This document shows positions 14,152-19,891 of a stretch of DNA of 64,000 bases, one piece after another. Position 1 is the first letter of the stretch. Every line of letters begins with the position of its first letter. Made by a program: the position numbers and the translations under genes. The notes under the pieces were generated by a model. The model ran no database searches and was not told the origin of the DNA. It saw only the letters and a list, made by a program, of their open reading frames with translations. Location: IMG/VR virus record IMGVR_UViG_3300008110_000072, positions 1 to 64,000 of that record; one strand, given 5' to 3'. This stretch comes from a virus.

Positions 14152-14371
14152 TTGTATAGAAGTGTGCAAGTGCAATCGCTGCCACCTTGCTGATGTTGCG
14201 CCTTATGCCCACCACTTGTATGAGTGCGGGGAGCGACAGGTCTTTACACACCTCGGCAAAGGCCATGCCCTCTGCAAGCTTGTGTATAGGATTGGCGTTG
14301 GCAGGAAGCGAGTTCTTGCGTAGGTGTGCCACCACTGCGGGGGTGAGCATGCCGTGTTCTGTGTAGGTCAT
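14141..14371 (-). CDS. Hypothetical helical protein, 76 aa
   Basis: A helix-rich protein (TPAVVAHLRKNSLPANANPI, then a second helical pair) whose arrangement could be a small helix-turn-helix DNA-binding domain; this is uncertain. It has its own strong promoter (14404-14436) rather than a minihelix, and its leader is 32 nt. Confidence 0.65.
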   Translation of the reverse strand: MTYTEHGMLTPAVVAHLRKNSLPANANPIHKLAEGMAFAEVCKDLSLPALIQVVGIRRNISKVAAIALAHFYTSPS

Positions 14372-14403
14372 GTGTATAAACGACAAAGTGTGAAACGAAA
14401 GGA

Positions 14404-14436
14404 CAAATGTAATGTGGCGGGAAAACGAAATGCAAA
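14404..14436 (-). promoter_or_regulatory. Internal promoter of accessory operon
   Basis: Minus strand TTTG (14436-14433), 21 bp, TACATTTG (14411-14404). Both boxes match the Bacteroidota consensus. The transcript would cross TLS-6 to TLS-2. Confidence 0.8.
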
Positions 14437-14537
14437 TTTTTTTTCGACAAAAGCCGGAAAAAGTTTCGATTTGCTGCTTATTATCTAAGATAAAGGATGC
14501 GAAAAAATTTTTTACAATTTTCATTTTGCTCCTTACC

Positions 14538-14708
14538 TCAGTCTGCATCCCTCTCGTGATACAGCAGGAGCGCAGCCATTGCGCTGTATACGCAAAGGAA
14601 GAAGCACTCAGCCACGATATATTCCGGGCTGATATACATCAGGACAAGGGTGAAAAATACGGCTACAACGCACAGAAACGCGAGGCCATTGCGGAGAAAG
14701 TTAGGCAT
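14538..14708 (-). CDS. Small two-pass membrane protein, 56 aa, behind TLS-7
   Basis: Two hydrophobic segments (NGLAFLCVVAVFFTLVLMYI and FFLCVYSAMAALLLY) separated by a short acidic turn indicate a two-pass membrane protein. The ATG at 14708 is 42 nt after the TLS-7 discriminator. Function unknown. Confidence 0.65.
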   Translation of the reverse strand: MPNFLRNGLAFLCVVAVFFTLVLMYISPEYIVAECFFLCVYSAMAALLLYHERDAD

Positions 14709-14748
14709 GTGTATATAATTTGTGTATAATCTGCGCACCATTACGCAT

Positions 14749-14800
14749 TGCTCCGGAGGCGGGAATCGAACCCGCCTTGTATACGCCCTTGCGCTCCGGA
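14749..14800 (-). ncRNA. tRNA-like minihelix TLS-7
   Basis: Acceptor TCCGGAG/CTCCGGA, T arm GCGGG-TTCGATT-CCCGC, discriminator G, mini-hairpin CGC-AAGG-GCG followed by TATACAA. The downstream hairpin is TGCG-(8 nt)-CGCA, a third compensatory version of that stem. It lies 9 nt after the upstream stop. Confidence 0.85.
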
Positions 14801-14803
14801 TGT

Positions 14804-14816
14804 GGGGTGTTACCCC
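14804..14816 (-). other. Stop-codon hairpin before TLS-7
   Basis: GGGG-TAACA-CCCC; the TAA stop of the upstream gene is the beginning of the loop. Confidence 0.6.
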
Positions 14817-15100
14817 ATATAGCTGGTATCAAACCCGTTATTGCGTAAGCAATCTAAAATGCATTCGGGAAGAGAAAACACGCCATCGTAATCAACCAAC
14901 ATCTTGTTTTCATCAAACCATAGGCCGCCCTCCGCATACCACTCGCCACCGCCCGTGGCTATGTCATACATTTCAAACCACCCGTAGGAGTTATCCTCCC
15001 GCACACCCACCTCCACACGGAGTGTAACCTCCTCATGTTTAAGCGTGCCAAATGAGTTTTCTAATGACAAATGCTCCACCGCTTCGAATATAAATTCCAT
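14810..15100 (-). CDS. Hypothetical protein, 96 aa, behind TLS-8
   Basis: An acidic beta-rich protein (EEVTLRVEVGVREDNSYGWF, then EWYAEGGLWFDENKM) of unknown function. The ATG at 15100 is 40 nt beyond the TLS-8 discriminator. Confidence 0.65.
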   Translation of the reverse strand: MEFIFEAVEHLSLENSFGTLKHEEVTLRVEVGVREDNSYGWFEMYDIATGGGEWYAEGGLWFDENKMLVDYDGVFSLPECILDCLRNNGFDTSYMG

Positions 15101-15138
15101 AACTTTTTTTGGTTTGTGTATAATCTGCAAAATTGCAT

Positions 15139-15209
15139 TGCTCCGGAGGCGGGAATCGAACCCGCTATACAGCACACACACACAAGGCTGTATACGCCAA
15201 CGCTCCGGA
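15139..15209 (-). ncRNA. tRNA-like minihelix TLS-8 (with extra hairpin)
   Basis: Acceptor TCCGGAG/CTCCGGA and T arm GCGGG-TTCGATT-CCCGC with discriminator G. The interior has CG-TTGG-CG and an 8-bp hairpin TATACAGC/GCTGTATA with a 13-nt GU-rich loop. The downstream hairpin is TGCAA/TTGCA. It lies 10 nt after the upstream stop. The same 8-bp stem with a 3-nt loop occurs in TLS-9, so these two may keep an arm deleted from TLS-3 to TLS-7. Confidence 0.85.
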
Positions 15210-15214
15210 TGTGT

Positions 15215-15229
15215 GGGGCTTAGCGCCCC
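15215..15229 (-). other. Stop-codon hairpin before TLS-8
   Basis: GGGGC-GCTAA-GCCCC; the loop ends with the TAA stop of the upstream gene. Confidence 0.6.
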
Positions 15230-15543
15230 TCTTCGGTTTCCGTTATCCGGATGATTTCAAGCGGGTGCATGGTGTTTGTATATCCACTGATACTTTGGCC
15301 GTTGTATACATCGTTTTTAACTATGCTAATAGTTAAGTGTCTGTTGTTATACCAAAGTTTGTAGTAATATTTTGTGCCAATTAACAGGCCGTGCAATTCA
15401 CTTGCAAGGGCAAGGCCACGCGACATTCCATGACACGCTGATTCGTGTAGGTGTTGGTATTCAAACAGCAGGGAAATAATTCCTTTGATTGGCTGCTCTT
15501 TAAGAGCGCTTGTTGTAAGGCCGACTAATTTAGCTTGTAACAT
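15220..15543 (-). CDS. Hypothetical protein, 107 aa
   Basis: A mixed protein with an N-terminal helical region rich in His (EYQHLHESACHGMSRGLALA) and a C-terminal strand region; no family recognised. It follows the lipoprotein gene after 33 nt without a minihelix. Confidence 0.65.
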   Translation of the reverse strand: MLQAKLVGLTTSALKEQPIKGIISLLFEYQHLHESACHGMSRGLALASELHGLLIGTKYYYKLWYNNRHLTISIVKNDVYNGQSISGYTNTMHPLEIIRITETEEGR

Positions 15544-15576
15544 AATTGTATACGAAGTATAAGAGTGAAACAAAAA

Positions 15577-15807
15577 TTAACGGATAACTACGGCTGTGTT
15601 GGTTTCATCATGTGTATACAACACGGGGATGGTGTCGCCTACATGATAGGCCGTGTCAATGTGCAGGGCGTATACAACACCCCCTCCCAGAGGGCGCACA
15701 ATACGCTTGCAATTGTGTGGACGCTTGATTGTGGCAAGCGGGGTGTGTGATTGCTCACATGATGCGAGAGATGCGAGGGCGAGGACGAAAACGATAGCTT
15801 TGAACAT
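15577..15807 (-). CDS. Small lipoprotein, 76 aa, behind TLS-9
   Basis: The first 17 residues (MFKAIVFVLALASLASC) are a lipoprotein signal peptide with lipobox LASC, so the mature protein should be anchored by a lipidated Cys17. The remainder is a short beta-rich domain (VVYALHIDTAYHVGDTIPVL). A phage lipoprotein exposed in the envelope could act in superinfection exclusion; this is inferred from type and size only. The ATG is 37 nt after the TLS-9 discriminator. Confidence 0.75.
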   Translation of the reverse strand: MFKAIVFVLALASLASCEQSHTPLATIKRPHNCKRIVRPLGGGVVYALHIDTAYHVGDTIPVLYTHDETNTAVVIR

Positions 15808-15842
15808 ATATATTTTGGTTTGTATAATCTGCCATATGGCAT

Positions 15843-15901
15843 TGCTCCGGAGAGGGGATTCGAACCCCTATACAGCTATGCTGTATACGCCTTGCTCCGG
15901 A
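15843..15901 (-). ncRNA. tRNA-like minihelix TLS-9
   Basis: Acceptor TCCGGAG/CTCCGGA, T arm AGGGG-TTCGAAT-CCCCT, discriminator G. Two T-stem pairs differ from the majority GCGGG/CCCGC and both remain paired, and the loop is TTCGAAT. The interior hairpin is TATACAGC-ATA-GCTGTATA. It lies 12 nt after the upstream stop; hairpin TGCC-ATAT-GGCA follows. Confidence 0.85.
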
Positions 15902-15908
15902 GGGCGGA

Positions 15909-15924
15909 ACGGGCTATTGCCCGT
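15909..15924 (-). other. Stop-codon hairpin before TLS-9
   Basis: ACGGGC-AATA-GCCCGT, 6 bp with the TAG stop of the upstream gene starting in the loop. Confidence 0.6.
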
Positions 15925-16774
15925 CTTCGATAAGTCCCGCTGCTTTGAGCATGTCGGGCAAGTTCCATGTGTTGCGATTTGTCATCGTGATGGGCGAGAT
16001 GATGATTTCGTCATTCTTGCGCTCCACAGAGGGCGTGTTTGTGTTCAGGAAGTGCTTGTGTGTGTCGTGCCACGCACAGAACCCGCACTCCTCACCGAGG
16101 GCTGTGCCAGTCATGCCCATAAGCATGGCGCGGTTCATGGGTGTGCTGAGTGCGCTGACGAGTGTATACGGGTCGAGAGGCTGCCCATAATCGCATACAT
16201 TGATTTTCCACAAATAATGCCACCGCTTGCCGTTGCCATGAGCATCACCGCCCCACTCAAATATAATGCGAACATTATATTTCGCGAGGGCTGCCGTATA
16301 CAAGTCGGCAATCATCATATATTTTTCGGTTGCCTCACGAGCATCCACACCTGCTGACATGCCGTGTATAACGCGGATGGTGAGGTTGGACTTTATACAT
16401 TCTTCGGGCTGAATTGTATAGAAGCACTCAGGCTGACCTTGCATGTATGCATCCACATCGAGAATTTCTCCGCATGTGTCCCGCACAAAATTCATTTCGT
16501 GCGAGGGGCTTGCCGGAATATTAAGTTCCGAAGGCTTGTATAATTTCTGCACATCGGGCAATGCCCCACCATAGGTGTTAAGGTGCATCAGCATTGTTTC
16601 GGCTGTCTTGTATATGCCTGCACCCACCCAATCGCCCTGCCATGCACGGCGTATGTGTTCGGAAATATTGGGTAGAACATTGCTAATCAGGTCTTTATAC
16701 GACATTTCTGCGTTTTGCGGCAAGCCCGTAGCGGTGGGCTTGCTTGCGTTGCGGGTGTTAGTGCGCTTTGCCAT
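15914..16774 (-). CDS. MoxR-associated partner protein (DUF7192-like)
   Basis: A 286-residue protein next to an AAA ATPase. The central region (EILDVDAYMQGQPECFY, then IRVIHGMSAGVDAREATEKY) and a strand-helix pattern with WGGDAHG resemble the Rossmann-like proteins, distantly related to von Willebrand A/CobT partners, that accompany MoxR-type ATPases in phages. Such pairs are thought to remodel a target complex; the target here is unknown. The N-terminal 25 residues are basic and unstructured. It is separated from the ATPase gene by 24 nt. Confidence 0.6.
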   Translation of the reverse strand: MAKRTNTRNASKPTATGLPQNAEMSYKDLISNVLPNISEHIRRAWQGDWVGAGIYKTAETMLMHLNTYGGALPDVQKLYKPSELNIPASPSHEMNFVRDTCGEILDVDAYMQGQPECFYTIQPEECIKSNLTIRVIHGMSAGVDAREATEKYMMIADLYTAALAKYNVRIIFEWGGDAHGNGKRWHYLWKINVCDYGQPLDPYTLVSALSTPMNRAMLMGMTGTALGEECGFCAWHDTHKHFLNTNTPSVERKNDEIIISPITMTNRNTWNLPDMLKAAGLIEDGQ

Positions 16775-16798
16775 GTGTGTGTTATATGTGTGAGGAAA

Positions 16799-17995
16799 TT
16801 ATTTGCGAAGGTTCTGTGGAAGGTTTGCCTCAATCGCACGCTTGTATACAACGCTTGCGTCATATCCGAGGCTGAAAAGCTTCTCAACACGCTGAATATC
16901 ACGCATCGACATTATCCAACCTGACTTGCCGGCAAGCCTATCGCGCTCAGCCCACACCATTTCACACGCTTGCTTGCTGAAGCGTGCAGCCTCCAGTGTG
17001 CGGTCGTATCCTGCGAATATACACACGAGGCGATTTTTGGCCGATGCATCGAGCGGGTTACGGCCTACATACGCCTCCGTAGCGCCATTGCCGAAGGTGT
17101 TGGCTGTGGCTATACAGATGAAATCAGGATGCTTTTTCACCATGCCACACGGGAATGCAGCCGTGTCATTTGCGAGACACATGTTTAAGGAACACAGCAA
17201 GTTAGGGTTTGCATTGTCGGCTTCATCGAGCATGAAAATCCCGCCCTCGCTATACATGCGGTAGAACTCCGTGGGTATGTATTCACCCGTGATTGGCGAC
17301 ATCATGCCAAATAGCTCACTTTTAAGCGATTGCGAAGAAAACGACATGGCTGCAAACGGCCTGCCAAGCGCCTCCGCCACTTGCTTGCCTATGTGTGATT
17401 TGCCTGTGCCTGCGGGGCCGTGTATATACACATGCTCGTTGAGATTCACCCACTCCAACACCTCGGCAAAAGCCTCGTGTGTAGCGCCTACGCTGTGTGA
17501 GGTTTCGTCAAGCCTCCGGACGACGATTTCTAAAGCCGAAGGCTTCGGCGCGTGGATGTGTATAAGCTTGCACACCTGCTCGATTTGCTCGTCTGACAAG
17601 GTGTTGGAGGGCTGACTTGACACGCCTAACAAGCTTATAGCTTGCTGCATCAAAGTGGCTGCCGTTACGGCTGAATCGGTTGCGGGGACAGCACCTTGTG
17701 CCGTGGCCGCTACATGTGTGTTTGACATATGTGTGTGTGTTGGAGATACATTTTCAACGGCCTCTGAAACAGCTACGCTGTTCGCAGGCGCTTTCTTGCG
17801 GGCTGCTACGATTGCCTGTGTAAGGGCAACTTTGCCGGATTGCGTTTTGTGGCATGTAATGCCAAGCGCGCTACAAACCTGCCGGAAATCGGCAAATTCG
17901 CCGGATAATTTATTATCCGTTGCCCACATTTGGGCTGTTTGAGATTGTGAAGGGACACGGAGCATCCCGATGCGAGTGTTGTGTGTGTTGGACAT
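16799..17995 (-). CDS. MoxR-type AAA+ ATPase
   Basis: Residues about 160-398 form an AAA+ module: Walker A GPAGTGKS (193-200), Walker B GGIFMLDEAD (251-260), sensor-type CIATANTFGNG, and a downstream arginine segment (NRLVCIFAGYD). The N-terminal 60 residues include a helical motif (FRQVCSALGITCHKTQSGK) resembling a SAP or HeH DNA-binding element, followed by a flexible Ala/Thr-rich linker. It should couple ATP hydrolysis to remodelling of a partner, most likely the adjacent gene's product. It is the first gene of the leftward accessory operon. Confidence 0.85.
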   Translation of the reverse strand: MSNTHNTRIGMLRVPSQSQTAQMWATDNKLSGEFADFRQVCSALGITCHKTQSGKVALTQAIVAARKKAPANSVAVSEAVENVSPTHTHMSNTHVAATAQGAVPATDSAVTAATLMQQAISLLGVSSQPSNTLSDEQIEQVCKLIHIHAPKPSALEIVVRRLDETSHSVGATHEAFAEVLEWVNLNEHVYIHGPAGTGKSHIGKQVAEALGRPFAAMSFSSQSLKSELFGMMSPITGEYIPTEFYRMYSEGGIFMLDEADNANPNLLCSLNMCLANDTAAFPCGMVKKHPDFICIATANTFGNGATEAYVGRNPLDASAKNRLVCIFAGYDRTLEAARFSKQACEMVWAERDRLAGKSGWIMSMRDIQRVEKLFSLGYDASVVYKRAIEANLPQNLRK

Positions 17996-18042
17996 GTGTT
18001 AGTGTGTGTGTTTCGAGGGCTGCCGACTGCCGGAAGCCGCTG

Positions 18043-18075
18043 CAAATATACGGCGAATCCGGTGCTGAAAGTCAA
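18043..18075 (-). promoter_or_regulatory. Promoter of leftward accessory operon
   Basis: Minus strand TTG (18075-18073), 22 bp, TATATTTG (18050-18043), 48 bp before the MoxR-type gene. The -7 box is perfect, the -33 box partial. Confidence 0.6.
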
Positions 18076-18231
18076 TAGCCATGTAAGAAAATCCGATAAA
18101 GTGCAGCATTTTTTGGACGAGGGAAAAAGGTATACATAGTATAAAGGGCGAAAAATCGGCTGGTGGAAATTGAAAAAAAGTGAATGGCATGTAAGGTTAT
18201 TTCCTCTGATTTTGGCTGTCAGCGGCCTTCG

Positions 18232-18271
18232 CGCGTGATGTATACGCGACATATACGCGTGATGTATACGC
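18232..18271. repeat. 16-bp direct repeat in noncoding region
   Basis: CGCGTGATGTATACGC occurs at 18232-18247 and 18256-18271, 24 bp apart. Confidence 0.75.
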
Positions 18272-18552
18272 TATACGCACGCGTTGCACGGCCTGTGCAG
18301 CGTGTTTCGTGTGGCGTGTGCTGTGCAAACGGGCTGTGTACGGATGCTCAGCGGGTGTTATACGCCACCCAGTATACGGCTAAAGTGTTGATGCTCAGCG
18401 GTTTCGGTTTCGGGTTTCCGCTTGCGTATACGCAGGACAGCGTAGCTGTTTCGTGTGCTGTGCTGCGTGGCGGGATTGTATACGGGTACACGGGTGTGGG
18501 ATTCGCGTTCCGGGCGGCGCGCGCACGCGGGGGCGCTGGGGGGGGAACCCTC

Positions 18553-18604
18553 ATTCCATATATCCATACGCATTTCTGATTCCATACATCCATACGCATT
18601 CTTG
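18553..18604. repeat. 26-bp imperfect tandem repeat
   Basis: Two adjacent 26-bp units beginning attccata (18553-18578 and 18579-18604) differ at about three positions. Located in the noncoding region before the late operon. Confidence 0.75.
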
Positions 18605-18811
18605 ATAGCACATCCGCCCACATCGCTTCGCCGGTGTTCCGTAGGGGGTACACGGCTTAGGGCATTCACTTTGCGTGTGTAAGACATGCGCGGGGGCGTG
18701 TAAGAATCATGTAAGAACCTGCACACTTTTTAGGTATAATTTCATATAGATAGAATAGATAGAGAGGGGTGGTGTAAATAGGTGTTTTATAACAAGTTAC
18801 GAAGATAGAAC

Positions 18812-18890
18812 TACTCGTGTACGAGTATTTAACGCTCGTGTACGAGTAGGGGGGTATGGTAGACGAGTAGCGAATACTCTTTTGAGTAGT
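18812..18890. promoter_or_regulatory. Phased operator array
   Basis: ACGAGTA occurs at 18821-18827, 18842-18848 and 18863-18869, exactly 21 bp apart. The first two are the right arms of inverted repeats (CTCG-TGTA-CGAG). A fourth related inverted repeat, TACTC-TTTT-GAGTA (18875-18888), overlaps the -33 region of the following promoter. The helical phasing suggests cooperative binding of one regulator. Confidence 0.75.
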
Positions 18891-18916
18891 AGTTTTTGGA
18901 AAAAGCTGTATATTTG
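18881..18916 (+). promoter_or_regulatory. Promoter for RepL-like gene
   Basis: TATATTTG at 18909-18916, 20 bp before the ATG, with a TTTG at 18881-18884 (24-bp spacer, somewhat long) inside the last operator half-site. Confidence 0.6.
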
Positions 18917-18935
18917 TAGTAAATTTTTAATACAA

Positions 18936-19439
18936 ATGGCTACAAAGAAAAACTTACGGATTTTGTCCTACGAAGGGGACAACGGGGAAAAGAGGTTTCA
19001 AACCGAGACGCAGTATTACAGCATTCCTTTTAAGGGGGACGAGTTTTACATGGTGTATTATAAGTATATGGCCCCGTTGTTTCGCATAAAGAGCCTGCAC
19101 GATGTGAAAGTGTTGTGGCAGCTCACGCAGTATGCGGAGTTTGGGACAGGCATTGTGGTGCTGTCTCCAGAGAGGCGCAAACACATTGCTCATGTTACAG
19201 GCATTGGATTGAATAATCTCCCCAAGCATCTCAAGAGTTTGAGCAATCTGGGGCTGATATACGGCAGCAGGAACGATTATGTGCTTAGCCCGGTGGTGTT
19301 TTGGCGTGGAAGTAATAAGGACCGCGCAGATTTCTTTGAAACGGACGAGGGGCGCAGGGTGGTGCTGGAGTTTAGGAAGGTGACCGAGGACGGAGAGGAG
19401 ATGCCGGAGGACAGGAGGACGACATTTTCAGAGGAATAA
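18936..19439 (+). CDS. RepL-like winged-helix regulator or initiator
   Basis: A 167-residue protein. Residues about 70-130 (KHIAHVTGIGLNNLPKHLKS, then LGLIYGSRNDYVLSPVVFWRG) match the winged-helix region of RepL-type plasmid replication proteins, including the wing that ends in an Asn/Ser-Pro strand and Lys/Arg-Gly. In this position, first gene after a phased operator array, it is more likely a transcription regulator of the late genes or of itself, but an initiator role cannot be excluded. The C-terminus is acidic. Confidence 0.65.
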   Translation: MATKKNLRILSYEGDNGEKRFQTETQYYSIPFKGDEFYMVYYKYMAPLFRIKSLHDVKVLWQLTQYAEFGTGIVVLSPERRKHIAHVTGIGLNNLPKHLKSLSNLGLIYGSRNDYVLSPVVFWRGSNKDRADFFETDEGRRVVLEFRKVTEDGEEMPEDRRTTFSEE

Positions 19440-19441
19440 TG

Positions 19442-19449
19442 TATATTTG
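19442..19449 (+). promoter_or_regulatory. Bacteroidota -7 promoter element
   Basis: TATATTTG 3 bp before the ATG at 19453; would give an almost leaderless mRNA. No -33 box. Confidence 0.4.
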
Positions 19450-19452
19450 TGT

Positions 19453-19764
19453 ATGATGCAGAATTTAAGGCCATATTCCTACGACATGGATGCCATAATG
19501 GGCATGAGCAGGGAGCAGCTTGAAAGCGTTATGCGGGCAAATGAACACGAAGTGCTGGAGCTGTATAACGAAAACACACAATTGCGTGAAAAAATCAAGA
19601 AGCTGGAGGCAGATGTCCGTGGATTGGTTCTCCAGATGTCGTCCTTGGAACAGGTAAAAATTGAGCATAAAGCCTCTAAAGGGGTGTGGCAGACAATTTC
19701 TGTTGCAATGGCTGCAATTGGTGCTATATTTGGGGCAATATTCTTTAATCGGGACAACAAGTAA
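19453..19764 (+). CDS. Coiled-coil membrane-anchored protein, 103 aa
   Basis: A heptad-rich helix (about residues 20-70, LELYNENTQLREKIKKLEAD) is followed by one C-terminal hydrophobic segment (TISVAMAAIGAIFGAIFF) and a short charged tail, giving a tail-anchored coiled-coil protein. The function is unknown; the late position suggests a lysis or membrane role. Followed by a terminator. Confidence 0.7.
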   Translation: MMQNLRPYSYDMDAIMGMSREQLESVMRANEHEVLELYNENTQLREKIKKLEADVRGLVLQMSSLEQVKIEHKASKGVWQTISVAMAAIGAIFGAIFFNRDNK

Positions 19765-19822
19765 AAAGTGTTTTTCATGATTATTTTAATAGTGTTTTAG
19801 TGTGTAAAACGAATGTCAAACT

Positions 19823-19847
19823 GGGGGCTTTTTAAGCCCCTATTTTG
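19823..19847 (+). terminator. Intrinsic terminator before late operon
   Basis: GGGGCTTTTTAAGCCCC hairpin followed by TATTTTG. Its T tract also supplies the -33 box of the next promoter. Confidence 0.75.
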
Positions 19848-19875
19848 TTTACATAAAGTAAAAAATATACATTTG
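19844..19875 (+). promoter_or_regulatory. Late operon promoter
   Basis: TTTG (19844-19847), 20 bp, TACATTTG (19868-19875), 16 bp before the ATG at 19892. Probably drives terminase and downstream late genes. Confidence 0.8.
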
Positions 19876-19891
19876 CCCAATAAATGTATAT

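Larger units (their letters stand above)
18051..18811. other. Noncoding divergent region (about 760 bp)
   Basis: No convincing gene. The stretch holds a 16-bp direct repeat (18232-18247 and 18256-18271), several TATACGC words, a GC-rich segment (18515-18545) and a 26-bp imperfect tandem repeat (18553-18604). A 131-codon open frame on the plus strand (18184-18579) has abnormal composition and is not accepted as a gene. It could be a control region or packaging site; nothing proves either. Confidence 0.5.

Noticed and set aside
12162-14175. Longer versions of several small genes with an N-terminal GSIPASGAM-type segment
   Set aside because: That peptide is the translation of the T-arm/acceptor sequence; the real starts are the ATGs after the A-rich leader.
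9830-15807. Integron cassette array with attC sites
   Set aside because: No tyrosine integrase, attI or attC core sites are seen, and the elements precede genes with a fixed leader instead of following them. Cassette exchange by homologous recombination is kept only as an inference.
10052-15901. Nine ordinary tRNA genes
   Set aside because: Only acceptor and T arms are canonical. Five copies are 49-52 nt long with no room for an anticodon arm, and the longer ones lack the D-loop GG and a standard anticodon loop.
10052-15901. CRISPR-like repeat array
   Set aside because: Repeats are separated by whole genes of varying length, not by uniform spacers, and no cas gene is present.
18184-18579. 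131-codon open frame on the plus strand
   Set aside because: Composition is abnormal (Arg, Cys, Tyr and Gly from repeated TATACGC and GC-rich words), it crosses repeats, and it has no leader resembling other genes.
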